From Pseudomonas sp. MYb60 (GTDB lineage: Bacteria > Pseudomonadota > Gammaproteobacteria > Pseudomonadales > Pseudomonadaceae), in assembly GCF_002979555.1 (NCBI RefSeq), contig NZ_PCOZ01000010.1:1-64000 (forward strand): a stretch of DNA of 64,000 nt, in the 5' to 3' direction. Both the position numbers and the translations under genes were made by a program. The notes under the pieces are model-generated. The model was not told the DNA's origin. It searched no databases and was given only the letters and a program-made list of their open reading frames with translations. Of the stretch, positions 15,973 through 24,021 are shown piece after piece. Each line of letters begins with the position of its first letter. Position 1 is the first letter of the stretch.

Positions 15973-16902
15973 ATGTCGTCGCCCGAAAAAACGCCCGCGC
16001 CCCTCGACGCCGAAATGGAAAAACAGCGCGCCGAACTGGCCAGCATCATTCATCGTCACACTTGGGAAGAGGGTTCCTACGGGACCGCCATCTCCTCGCT
16101 GTACCTCAACCGCCACAACACGCCACGGGACTTCATGCCGGTGCTGGTGGAGCCGGCGCTGTGCATCCTGGCCAGTGGCAGCAAGGAGGTGCGCCTGGCG
16201 GACGAGATCTTCGCCTACGACCCGCTCAATTACCTGGTGTTTTCGGTCGCCATGCCAGTAGCCGGGCGGATCATCGAGGCCACCCCGGAAGACCCGAACC
16301 TGTCGATACGCATCAACATCGACCCGGCTCAGCTCACGGCCTTGATTGCCGAGGCCGGCCCCATGGGTGTGCCGTCGCGGCCCACGTCCCGTGGCATGTA
16401 CGTCGACCGCATCGACCATCAACTGCTCGACGCCGTGCTGCGCCTCGCACGCCTGCTGGACTCGCCCAAAGACGTCGCCATGCTCGCGCCGTTGATCAAC
16501 CGGGAGATTCTCTATCGCCTGTTGCGGGGGCCACAGGGCTATCGCCTGTATGAAATTGCCGTGGCCAACAGTCAGAGCCATCGGGTGAGCCAGGCGATCA
16601 CCTGGTTGAACCGCAATTATGAACAACCCCTGCGAATCGATGACCTGGCCAAGGAAGTGAACCTGAGCGTGTCGACCTTGCACCACCGCTTCAAGGCGAT
16701 CACCGCCATGAGCCCGTTGCAATACCAGAAGCAACTGCGCTTGCAGGAAGCGCGCAGGCTGATGATTGCCGAAGGCCTGGAGGCGTCGGCGGCCGGGTAT
16801 CGCGTGGGGTATGAAAGCCCGTCGCAGTTCAGCCGCGAGTACAGCCGGTTATTCGGTGCGCCGCCCCTGAGAGATTTGGCCAGACTGCGCCAAAGCATCT
16901 GA
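15973..16902 (+). CDS. AraC family transcriptional regulator
   Basis: A 309-residue regulator. The N-terminal AraC_N (type I) sensing domain runs to about residue 170 (RHTWEEGSYGTAISSLYLNR, VEPALCILASGSKEVRLADE, FSVAMPVAGRI). The C-terminal double helix-turn-helix covers about 195-295 (PLRIDDLAKEVNLSVSTLHH, MSPLQYQKQLRLQEARRLM, ASAAGYRVGYESPSQFSREY). Proteins of this architecture often control a neighbouring oxidoreductase gene, but no such target is adjacent; the divergent ABM-fold gene is the nearest candidate. The effector is unknown. Confidence 0.93.
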   Translation: MSSPEKTPAPLDAEMEKQRAELASIIHRHTWEEGSYGTAISSLYLNRHNTPRDFMPVLVEPALCILASGSKEVRLADEIFAYDPLNYLVFSVAMPVAGRIIEATPEDPNLSIRINIDPAQLTALIAEAGPMGVPSRPTSRGMYVDRIDHQLLDAVLRLARLLDSPKDVAMLAPLINREILYRLLRGPQGYRLYEIAVANSQSHRVSQAITWLNRNYEQPLRIDDLAKEVNLSVSTLHHRFKAITAMSPLQYQKQLRLQEARRLMIAEGLEASAAGYRVGYESPSQFSREYSRLFGAPPLRDLARLRQSI

Positions 16903-16916
16903 CCCACCGATAACCA

Positions 16917-16941
16917 AAGTGTGGGGCTGGCTTGCCTGCTG
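16917..16941. repeat. degenerate single REP between convergent genes
   Basis: AGTGTGGGGCTGGCTTGCCTG resembles one REPIN arm. It occupies almost the whole gap between the AraC gene and the convergent sensor kinase gene. Confidence 0.45.
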
Positions 16942-16943
16942 AT

Positions 16944-18422
16944 TCAGTCCAGCCCGCGGGGTAGTTGCAAGGTCACCCGCAACCCACCCTCACGCAAATT
17001 CTGCAAACTCACTTCCCCGCCATGGCTGTGGGCGATGTTGCGCGCAATCCCCAACCCCAGCCCATAACCCTGCTGCTGCCCGGCCAGGCGGAAGTGCGGC
17101 TCGAAGACCTGCTCCAGCCGCTGCTCCGGCACCCCCGGGCCTTCGTCGTCCACATGCAGGATGAATTGCACGCCATCGTCCTCGATGTGCAAATGGGCGT
17201 TCTGCCCGTACTTCAAGGCGTTGTCGATCAGGTTGCCGATGCAGCGCTTGAGCGCCAGCGGTTTGCCTGGGTAAGGGGTGAGCGCGCGACCGTGCTGGGT
17301 CACCCGGCCATTGCCGTTCGGCGCCAGGTAAGGTTCCACCAGGCAGTCGAGCACGTGGTTCAGATCCACCGGTTCGATGTTTTCGTGGATATCGGTGTCT
17401 TTCACGCATTGCAGCGCGCCCTTGACCAGCAACTCCAGCTCATCCAGGTCGCGGCCGAATTTGTTTTGCAGGTTGTCGTCTTCCAGCAATTCCACCCGCA
17501 GACGCAGGCGCGTGATGGGTGTGCGCAGGTCGTGGGAAATCGCGCTGAACAGCTGGCTGCGTTCGGTGAGGTAGCGGCTGATGCGTTCACGCATGGCATT
17601 GAAGGCACGGCCCACCTCCACCACTTCACTGCCGCCACCTTCAGCCACCGGTTCAACATCGGCGCCCAGGGACATGTCCCGCGCCGCCCGCGCCAGGCGC
17701 TTGAGGGGCCGGCTTTGCCAGTGCACCAACAGGCCGATGAACAGCAACAGGAAGCCGCTGGTCAGCACGATGAACCACACTTGCTGGGACGGCAGGCCCT
17801 GTTCTTCGAGGCTGGTGTAGGGTTCGGGCAGCAACGAGGCGATGTACAGCCATTCGCCGGGGGCCAGCTCGATCTGGGTCACCAGCACGGGCGGGTTCAC
17901 CGGTTCCAGGGTCAATGCGTAATGAGCCCAGGAGCGCGGCAACTCATCGAGCTTGAGGCCGGCATTGAAGATGCGCAGGTCTTCGGCGCTGACAAATTCC
18001 ACCGAAATATGCACGTCGGCGCCGAGGGTCTGGCGCAGCACTTCGTCCACGGCCACCAGCACGGCTTGCTTGCGTGGGGTTTCGGGCAACACTTCCATGT
18101 CCAGCGGACGGTCGTTGAGGGTCACGACAAAACGCGTCCCGCCCATGCTGCGCAGCTGGTCCAGCACCAACGGACGATAGGCCACCGGCAACGAGCGGAA
18201 ATAACTCACGCTGGCGGTCATCGAATGCGCCAGGCTGCGGGCACTGGTAACCAGACCTTCAAGCTGAGTGGCGCGCAGCTGCGAGACCCAGATCACGCTC
18301 GACAGCGCTTGGGCGAACAGCACCGCCAGCAAGGTCAGCAGCAGCATGCGCCCCAGCAGGGAGCGCGGTACCGGGAAGCGGCGGCGACGTTCGCTCAGGT
18401 GGTCAGTGGGCATTGCCGGCAA
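16944..18422 (-). CDS. gtrS: GtrS glucose-responsive sensor histidine kinase
   Basis: A 492-residue membrane kinase. Order: first helix (about 22-44, SLLGRMLLLTLLAVLFAQAL), a periplasmic domain of about 150 residues, second helix near 220-240, a HAMP domain (RPLKRLARAARDMSLGAD), the phospho-acceptor box SAISHDLRTPITRLRLR (His near residue 297), N box CIGNLIDNALKYG and G box GPGVPEQRLEQVFEPHF. It overlaps the regulator gene by 20 bases. In P. aeruginosa GtrS with GltR senses glucose catabolites and induces glucose uptake (OprB and the ABC transporter). The glk-edd-gap neighbours support this assignment. Confidence 0.92.
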   Translation of the reverse strand: MPAMPTDHLSERRRRFPVPRSLLGRMLLLTLLAVLFAQALSSVIWVSQLRATQLEGLVTSARSLAHSMTASVSYFRSLPVAYRPLVLDQLRSMGGTRFVVTLNDRPLDMEVLPETPRKQAVLVAVDEVLRQTLGADVHISVEFVSAEDLRIFNAGLKLDELPRSWAHYALTLEPVNPPVLVTQIELAPGEWLYIASLLPEPYTSLEEQGLPSQQVWFIVLTSGFLLLFIGLLVHWQSRPLKRLARAARDMSLGADVEPVAEGGGSEVVEVGRAFNAMRERISRYLTERSQLFSAISHDLRTPITRLRLRVELLEDDNLQNKFGRDLDELELLVKGALQCVKDTDIHENIEPVDLNHVLDCLVEPYLAPNGNGRVTQHGRALTPYPGKPLALKRCIGNLIDNALKYGQNAHLHIEDDGVQFILHVDDEGPGVPEQRLEQVFEPHFRLAGQQQGYGLGLGIARNIAHSHGGEVSLQNLREGGLRVTLQLPRGLD

Positions 18423-19137
18423 CCACGCTGGCTGCCAACTGATAACCGCTGCCGCGCACGGTGCGGATCAACCGCGGAGGCTTCTCGGTATCGCGCAGGC
18501 GTTGACGCAGCCGGCTGACGGCCATGTCGACGATCCGGTCGAGCGGCATCAGGTCACGGCCACGGGTGGCATTGCCGATGGTGTCGCGGTCGAGAATCTG
18601 CTGCGGGTGGTCGAGAAACAATTTGAGCAAGGCAAAGTCGGCGCCGGAGAGGATCACTTCCTCGCCATCCACGTGAAACAGGCGGTGGCTGATCATGTCC
18701 AGGCGCCATTCATCGAACACCAGCACATCGCTGCTGCCCCGCTGCTCCTGGCCGAACTGGGCGCGGCGCAACAGCGCCTTGATCCGCGCTTGCAACTCGC
18801 GGGGGCTGAAGGGCTTGCCGATGTAATCATCGGCGCCCAGCTCCAGGCCGATCACACGGTCGGTTTCATCGGAGCTGGCAGTGAGCATGATGATCGGCAC
18901 TTGAGCCTGGCGCGGGTGTTGGCGGATCCAGCGGCAAAGGCTGAAACCGTCTTCGTCCGGCAACATCACATCAAGGATGACCAGGTCGCACGGCGCCTCG
19001 GTCATCGCTTGGCGGAACCCCGCGCCATCCGCCACGCCACGCACCTGGAAGCCGGCGCGGCTGAGGTAGGTCTGCAGCAATTCGCGGATTTCCTGATCGT
19101 CGTCGACGAGGAGAATGGATTTACTGATTACGCTCAC
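18403..19137 (-). CDS. gltR: GltR response regulator (OmpR family)
   Basis: A 244-residue OmpR-type regulator. The receiver has the acidic pocket VDDDQE, phospho-acceptor Asp56 (DLVILDVMLPDEDG), Thr in IIMLTAS and Lys in IGKPFSP. The C-terminal winged helix is marked by MPLDRIVDMAVSRLRQRLRD and RTVRGSGYQLA. It is paired with GtrS and sits downstream of glk on the same strand after a REP-containing gap. GltR is known to control glucose transport genes in Pseudomonas. Start at 19137 (MSVISKSILLV) with GGAGGC just upstream (AAGGAGGCCCCGTG). Confidence 0.93.
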   Translation of the reverse strand: MSVISKSILLVDDDQEIRELLQTYLSRAGFQVRGVADGAGFRQAMTEAPCDLVILDVMLPDEDGFSLCRWIRQHPRQAQVPIIMLTASSDETDRVIGLELGADDYIGKPFSPRELQARIKALLRRAQFGQEQRGSSDVLVFDEWRLDMISHRLFHVDGEEVILSGADFALLKLFLDHPQQILDRDTIGNATRGRDLMPLDRIVDMAVSRLRQRLRDTEKPPRLIRTVRGSGYQLAASVVAGNAH

Positions 19138-19193
19138 GGGGCCTCCTTGTTGTTATGGCGAAGCTTAAGTCATTGGGTGCCCTTGAGGCCTTC

Positions 19194-19234
19194 ATCGGGG
19201 GCAAGCCTCCTCCCACAGGGGGCTTGCTCCCGAC
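19194..19234. repeat. fused back-to-back REP sequences
   Basis: ATCGGGGGCAAGCCTCCTCC followed directly by CACAGGGGGCTTGCTCCCGA, so two REP arms abut with almost no spacer. Located between glk and gltR. Confidence 0.8.
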
Positions 19235-19248
19235 AGGGCCATCACTGT

Positions 19249-20205
19249 CTACGCAAAAGCCTGTTCCAGAGCCACACCCGCCCCGGTCAACCCGGAATAC
19301 GGCGCGGTCACCAACCACACCGGAATCCCCTTGAAGTAGTCACTCATGCAACCTTTGTCCGCGAAGCTTCTGGCGAACCCGCTGGCGATAAAGAAGTCGG
19401 CAAACCTCGGTATCACCCCACCCACGATATACACGCCACCGCGCCCGCCGGTGGTCAGCACGTTATTACCCGCCACGCGGCCCAGCCAGATGCTGAACTG
19501 GTCCAACACTTCCATCGCCACCGGATCACCTGCCAGCCCCGCTGCCGTGATGGCTTCGGGCGTATCCAGCACCGGCGTGTGCCCGTCCACCGCACAAATC
19601 GCGCGATACAGACGCGGCAAGCCGCCGCCGCTCAGGGCGGTCTCGGCGCTGACGTGACCGATTTCAGCATGAATGTGCTGCCACAGCTGGGTTTCGCGCG
19701 GGCTGCTCAGGGGCAGGTCGACATGGCCGCCCTCCCCCGGCAATGCGGCCCAACGGCCGCTGCCAAGGTCCAGCAGGGTGCCGACGCCCAGGCCGGTGCC
19801 CGGGCCGATCACCACCGCCGGGCGCAACGGTTCCGGCGTGCCTGCGCAGACCACGCGGAATTCGTCGGGCTTGAGGCGGGTCATGCCCAGGGCCATGGCC
19901 GAGAAGTCGTTGACCAGCAGCAACTCATCCACCTGCAACGTCTGGCAAAACGCGGTCTTGCTCAAGCGCCAGTGGTTGTTGGTGAACTTGAATTCATCAC
20001 CGCTCACGGGACCGGCCACCGACAGGCATACCAGGCCGATGGCGCCGATTTCCAGGCCTTCTTCCTTGAGATACACCTTGATGGCGTCCTCAGGACTGGC
20101 GTGATCCACCGTGGCCAGCACGCGAATCGAATGCAGTTCCTGGTCCCGCCACAACGCAAACCGGGCGTTGGTTCCACCGATGTCACCGACCAGCGCTAAC
20201 TTCAC
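19249..20205 (-). CDS. glk: glucokinase
   Basis: A 318-residue glucokinase of the bacterial ROK-independent (Glk) family. It phosphorylates cytoplasmic glucose to glucose 6-phosphate, feeding the Entner-Doudoroff pathway. Motifs: the phosphate loop GDIGGTNARFAL at the N-terminus, glucose-binding region NNHWRLSK and LLLVNDFSAMA, ATP-site GPGTGLGVG, and the C-terminal GGVIPRFADFF. Its start overlaps the edd stop by 4 bases (ATGA at 20202-20205), so edd and glk are translationally coupled. In P. aeruginosa the same edd-glk-gltR-gtrS order is found. Confidence 0.95.
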   Translation of the reverse strand: MKLALVGDIGGTNARFALWRDQELHSIRVLATVDHASPEDAIKVYLKEEGLEIGAIGLVCLSVAGPVSGDEFKFTNNHWRLSKTAFCQTLQVDELLLVNDFSAMALGMTRLKPDEFRVVCAGTPEPLRPAVVIGPGTGLGVGTLLDLGSGRWAALPGEGGHVDLPLSSPRETQLWQHIHAEIGHVSAETALSGGGLPRLYRAICAVDGHTPVLDTPEAITAAGLAGDPVAMEVLDQFSIWLGRVAGNNVLTTGGRGGVYIVGGVIPRFADFFIASGFARSFADKGCMSDYFKGIPVWLVTAPYSGLTGAGVALEQAFA

Positions 20206-22028
20206 TTAAGCGTCTCCAGGGCAGAGGTAAAGGCGCTGGCGCCTTGCTCTGCGGAGCTTGCGGCCAAGCGCATAAATGCAAACAGCTCGCGACCGGCCCC
20301 CACGTTATTGCCCAACAGGCCCGTGGCAGGCGCGCGCGCTGCAAATTCTTCGGCGTCCACCTTAAGCTCAAGAGTGCCCTTCACGCCATCGACGCGAATG
20401 ATATCGCCATCACGCACCCGCGCCAGCGGCCCGCCGCTCTGGGCTTCGGGGTTGACGTGGATCGCGGCGGGAATCTTACCCGAGGCGCCGGACATGCGCC
20501 CGTCTGTTACCAACGCGACTTTGAAACCACGGTCCTGCAACACGCCGAGGAACGGCGTCATCTTGTGCAGCTCCGGCATGCCATTGGAGCGCGGGCCCTG
20601 GAAGCGCATCACGGCGACGAAGTCTTTTTCCAACTGGCCGGCCTTGAACGCGTCGGCCAGGTCTTGCTGGTCCTGAAACACGACTGCCGGCGCTTCGACG
20701 ATCTGGTGCTCGAGGGCAACCGCCGAAACCTTCATCACCCCACGCCCGAGGTTGCCTTCCATCACGCGCAGGCCGCCTTCCGGCGAGAACGCACGGGCCA
20801 CCGGGCGCAGGATGCTTTCGTCGAGGCTCTCGATGGGGCCGTCGCGCCAGATCAGCTCGCCGTCCACTAGGAACGGCTCCTGGGTGTAGCGGCTCAAGCC
20901 TTTGCCGGCCACGGTGTTGACGTCTTCGTGGAGCAGGCCGGCTTCAAGCAGTTCGCGGATCAGGAACGACATCCCGCCCGCCGCCTGGAAGTGGTTGATA
21001 TCCGCCTTGCCGTTTGGATACACGTGGGACAGGGTCGGTACCACCTCGGAGAGGTCGGCCATGTCGTCCCAGGTCAGGATGATGCCCGCCGACATGGCGA
21101 TCGCCGGCATGTGCAGCGTGTGGTTGGTGGACCCGCCGGTGGCGTTGAGGGCGATGATCGAGTTGACGATGGACTTCTCGTCGACGATCTCGCCGATCGG
21201 CATGAAGCTACCGTTGGCCTTGGTCAGGCGCGTGACCTGGTGCGCAGCTTCGCGGGTCAGGGCATCGCGCAGCGGCGTGTACGGGTTGACGAACGAGGCA
21301 CCCGGCAAGTGCAGGCCCATCACTTCCATCAGCAACTGGTTGGTGTTGGCGGTGCCGTAGAACGTGCAGGTACCGGGGCTGTGGTAGGACTTCATCTCCG
21401 ATTCCAGCAGCTCTTCGCGGGTGGCCTTGCCTTCGGCGTAACGCTGGCGCACGTCGGCTTTCTGCTTGTTGGAGATACCCGATGGCATCGGGCCGCCCGG
21501 TACGAAGATCATCGGCAGGTGGCCGTAGCGCAGGGCGCCCATCATCAGGCCGGGGACGATCTTGTCGCAAATGCCCAGCATCAACGCGGCGTCGAACATG
21601 TTGTGGGACAGCGCTACCGCCGTGGACATGGCAATGACTTCACGGCTGAGCAGGCTCAGCTCCATGCCCGGCTCGCCCTGGGTGACGCCGTCGCACATGG
21701 CGGGGGTGCCGCCGGCGAACTGGCCGACCGAGCCGACTTCACGCAGGGCTTTCTTGATTTGTTCGGGGAAATGTTCGTAAGGCTGGTGCGCCGAGAGCAT
21801 GTCGTTATATGACGAAACAATTGCCACGTTGGCGGCATTCATCATGCGCAGACTATTTTTATCTTCAGTGCCGCAACCGGCCACGCCGTGGGCGAAGTTG
21901 GCGCATTGCAGCTTGCCGCGCATCGGACCGTCGGTGGCTGCACCGCGAATGAGCGCAAGGTAGGCCTCGCGGGTGGCGCGGCTGCGGGCGATAAGCCGTT
22001 CGGTGACCTCAAGGACGCGGGGATGCAT
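20202..22028 (-). CDS. edd: phosphogluconate dehydratase
   Basis: A 608-residue Edd, the IlvD/Edd-family [4Fe-4S] dehydratase that converts 6-phosphogluconate to 2-keto-3-deoxy-6-phosphogluconate, the first committed Entner-Doudoroff step. Signature regions: GCGTEDKNSLRMMN, TPAMCDGVTQGEPGMELS with a predicted cluster Cys, SPGTCTFYGTANTNQLL with another, and the C-terminal GRMSGASGKIPAAIHVNPEA. The start ATG at 22028 leaves a 221-base divergent region before gap containing two HexR-type boxes. Lead gene of edd-glk and probably gltR-gtrS. Confidence 0.96.
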   Translation of the reverse strand: MHPRVLEVTERLIARSRATREAYLALIRGAATDGPMRGKLQCANFAHGVAGCGTEDKNSLRMMNAANVAIVSSYNDMLSAHQPYEHFPEQIKKALREVGSVGQFAGGTPAMCDGVTQGEPGMELSLLSREVIAMSTAVALSHNMFDAALMLGICDKIVPGLMMGALRYGHLPMIFVPGGPMPSGISNKQKADVRQRYAEGKATREELLESEMKSYHSPGTCTFYGTANTNQLLMEVMGLHLPGASFVNPYTPLRDALTREAAHQVTRLTKANGSFMPIGEIVDEKSIVNSIIALNATGGSTNHTLHMPAIAMSAGIILTWDDMADLSEVVPTLSHVYPNGKADINHFQAAGGMSFLIRELLEAGLLHEDVNTVAGKGLSRYTQEPFLVDGELIWRDGPIESLDESILRPVARAFSPEGGLRVMEGNLGRGVMKVSAVALEHQIVEAPAVVFQDQQDLADAFKAGQLEKDFVAVMRFQGPRSNGMPELHKMTPFLGVLQDRGFKVALVTDGRMSGASGKIPAAIHVNPEAQSGGPLARVRDGDIIRVDGVKGTLELKVDAEEFAARAPATGLLGNNVGAGRELFAFMRLAASSAEQGASAFTSALETLK

Positions 22029-22148
22029 GTATAGAACTCCAGGCTAACGGATGTGGCGACCTGAGTGTCTATGCTGATCAAACGCCCGCAGCGCATGGGA
22101 TGGCAGGGAGTCGTTTGGATCATCGGACCAGTTGATTCAGGTCACTCG

Positions 22149-22163
22149 TTGTAGATTGAACAA
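22149..22163. promoter_or_regulatory. HexR-type operator, edd side
   Basis: TTGTAGATTGAACAA fits the HexR consensus TTGT-N7-ACAA exactly. It lies 121 bases upstream of the edd start in the divergent edd/gap region. HexR is the 2-keto-3-deoxy-6-phosphogluconate-responsive repressor of zwf, edd and gap operons in Pseudomonas. Confidence 0.8.
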
Positions 22164-22183
22164 AATATTGCCACTAAAAAGGC

Positions 22184-22211
22184 TTGTTTTCTATTTTTAT
22201 GCGAATAATCT
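22184..22211 (+). promoter_or_regulatory. candidate sigma-70 promoter of gap
   Basis: A -35-like TTGTTT (22184-22189) and -10-like TAATCT (22206-22211) are 16 bases apart. The second HexR box begins at the last base of the -10, so a bound repressor would cover the start site. Confidence 0.5.
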
Positions 22212-22225
22212 TGTAATTCTTACAA
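22211..22225. promoter_or_regulatory. HexR-type operator, gap side
   Basis: TTGTAATTCTTACAA is a TTGT-N7-ACAA match and near-palindromic. It ends 24 bases before the gap start codon and abuts the predicted -10 element. Confidence 0.83.
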
Positions 22226-22249
22226 CAAATCGACGACAGGCACTTTCCA

Positions 22250-23251
22250 ATGACTCTTCGTATCGCAATCAATGGTTTTGGCCGTATCGGCCGTAATGTC
22301 CTGCGCGCACTGTATACCCAAGGCTACCGCCAGGATTTGCAGATCGTCGCCATCAACGATCTGGGCGACAGCTCCATCAATGCCCACCTGCTCAAATACG
22401 ACACCGTACATGGCACATTCGAAGCAGAGGTCGCCCACGATCAGGAAAGCCTGACCGTCAATGGTGACCGGATCGCCGTCAGTGCCATTCGCAACCCGGC
22501 CGACCTGCCGTGGGCTGCCCACAAGATCGACGTGGTGTTCGAATGCACCGGCCTGTTCACCGACCGTGACAAGGCTGCCGCCCATATTACCGCCGGCGCG
22601 CGCAAGGTGATCATTTCTGCACCGGCCAAAGGTGCGGACGCCACCGTGGTCTACGGTGTGAACCATGACATTCTGCGCCAATCCCACCAGATCATCTCCA
22701 ACGCCTCGTGCACCACCAACTGCCTGGCGCCGGTCGCCCAGGTACTGCACCGCGAACTGGGCATCGAAAGCGGCCTGATGACCACCATCCATGCCTACAC
22801 CAATGACCAGAACCTGACCGACGTCTACCACACCGACCCATACCGTGCGCGTTCGGCCACCCAGAACATGATCCCGAGCAAGACCGGCGCCGCCGAAGCG
22901 GTCGGCCTGGTGCTGCCGGAACTGGCGGGCAAGCTGACTGGCATGGCGGTGCGCGTACCGGTGATCAACGTATCGCTGGTGGACCTCACGGTGACCCTGA
23001 AAAAAGAGGCAACAGCCGAAGAAGTCAACGCGCTGCTCAAGGAAGCCAGCCAACATTCGAAGATCCTCGGCTACAACACCCTGCCGCTGGTTTCCAGCGA
23101 CTTCAACCACAACCCGTTGTCGTCGATCTTCGACGCCAATCACACCAAGGTCAGCGGCAAATTGCTCAAGGTACTGGCGTGGTACGACAACGAGTGGGGT
23201 TTCTCCAACCGCATGCTGGATAACTGCCTGGCGCTGTGCAACGCCGAGTAA
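22250..23251 (+). CDS. gap: glyceraldehyde-3-phosphate dehydrogenase, type I
   Basis: A 333-residue GAPDH: glyceraldehyde 3-phosphate + NAD + phosphate to 1,3-bisphosphoglycerate. The Rossmann motif INGFGRIGRNVLR is at the N-terminus and the catalytic motif SNASCTTNCLAP carries the nucleophilic Cys. AYTNDQNLTDVYHTD and WYDNEWGFSNRM complete the family pattern. Divergent from edd with two HexR-type boxes between, consistent with the HexR-controlled gap-1 copy of Pseudomonas that works downstream of the Entner-Doudoroff pathway. A REPIN follows the stop. Confidence 0.96.
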   Translation: MTLRIAINGFGRIGRNVLRALYTQGYRQDLQIVAINDLGDSSINAHLLKYDTVHGTFEAEVAHDQESLTVNGDRIAVSAIRNPADLPWAAHKIDVVFECTGLFTDRDKAAAHITAGARKVIISAPAKGADATVVYGVNHDILRQSHQIISNASCTTNCLAPVAQVLHRELGIESGLMTTIHAYTNDQNLTDVYHTDPYRARSATQNMIPSKTGAAEAVGLVLPELAGKLTGMAVRVPVINVSLVDLTVTLKKEATAEEVNALLKEASQHSKILGYNTLPLVSSDFNHNPLSSIFDANHTKVSGKLLKVLAWYDNEWGFSNRMLDNCLALCNAE

Positions 23252-23268
23252 TCCAGCGGGAGTAGGCT

Positions 23269-23354
23269 TGTGGGGGGGCTTACCCGCGATAACATCACCT
23301 CGGTCTGACACTTAGACCGAGCCGCCTGCATCGCGGGCACGCCCGGCGCCCACA
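23269..23354. repeat. REPIN
   Basis: A diverged left arm GTGGGGGGGCTTACCCGCGA and right arm TCGCGGGCACGCCCGGCGCC enclose a central stem CTCGGTCT / AGACCGAG. Between gap and the ECF sigma gene. Confidence 0.8.
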
Positions 23355-23397
23355 GGGATCTTCTCGACCCTGCAAAGTGGTACTTGCCATTTGCGTT

Positions 23398-23416
23398 GAT
23401 GATAAGCATTATCATT
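23398..23416. promoter_or_regulatory. Fur box upstream of the ECF sigma gene
   Basis: GATGATAAGCATTATCATT matches 12 of 19 positions of the Fur consensus and contains the near-palindrome TGATAAGCATTATCA. It ends 25 bases before the GTG start of the sigma gene. Iron-dependent repression is the expected control for this locus. Confidence 0.75.
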
Positions 23417-23441
23417 TGCTGCAAATCGGTCTGGTATCACT

Positions 23442-23960
23442 GTGAGCCAATCTCGCTTCAACCATGTCTTTCTCACCCAGCGGCTGATTCTGCTGCGCAC
23501 CTTGCAGCGCATGGTGAATAACCCCAGCACCGCCGAGGACCTGCTGCAGGAAACCTACCTGCGCGTCACCCGGGCGTTGAGCGAACGGCCCATCGACCAC
23601 CTCGAACCTTTCGTCTACCAAACCGCGCGCAACCTGGCGCTGGACCACCTGCGTGCCCGCCGGATCCAGGCCCGCACACTGCAGGAAGATGTTCCGCTGG
23701 ATGTCCTGCAAAGCGTCGCCGCCCCCACCAGCACGCCCGAAGAGGCTACCCAGGCCGAACAAATGCTCGAACACCTGAGCGTTAGCCTGGGCCAGTTGAG
23801 TCCCCGCCAGCAGCGAATTTTCATCCTCAGCCGCTTGCACGGTTGCAGCTACCAGGAGATCGCCGATCAGTTGGCGGTGTCCTTGAGCACCGTGCAAAAG
23901 GAACTGAAATTGATTATGGCCATCTGCGTAGGTGTGGCCGAAAGGTTGGATCGGCCTTAA
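23442..23960 (+). CDS. hxuI: ECF sigma factor (FecI/HxuI type)
   Basis: A 172-residue iron-starvation ECF sigma factor. Region 2 includes NPSTAEDLLQETYLRVTRAL and PFVYQTARNLALDHLRARR. Region 4 is LSPRQQRIFILSRLHGCSYQEIADQLAVSLSTVQKEL. It should direct transcription of the receptor gene when the FecR-type protein signals that heme is bound outside. The start is a GTG at 23442 without a strong ribosome site. The order sigma/anti-sigma/receptor matches P. aeruginosa hxuIRA (PA1300-1302) and Bordetella hurIR-bhuR; the Hxu name is by architecture and receptor type. Confidence 0.87.
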   Translation: MSQSRFNHVFLTQRLILLRTLQRMVNNPSTAEDLLQETYLRVTRALSERPIDHLEPFVYQTARNLALDHLRARRIQARTLQEDVPLDVLQSVAAPTSTPEEATQAEQMLEHLSVSLGQLSPRQQRIFILSRLHGCSYQEIADQLAVSLSTVQKELKLIMAICVGVAERLDRP

Positions 23961-24021
23961 GCTTCTACCGATTCAGCTGTAGGAAAGATCAACAGAACGT
24001 GGCGAAGACCCGAGGAACACC

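Noticed and set aside
22160..22250. CA-rich ACAACAAA near the gap start as a Crc/Hfq site
   Set aside because: It matches the AANAANAA motif imperfectly and is part of the HexR box flank.
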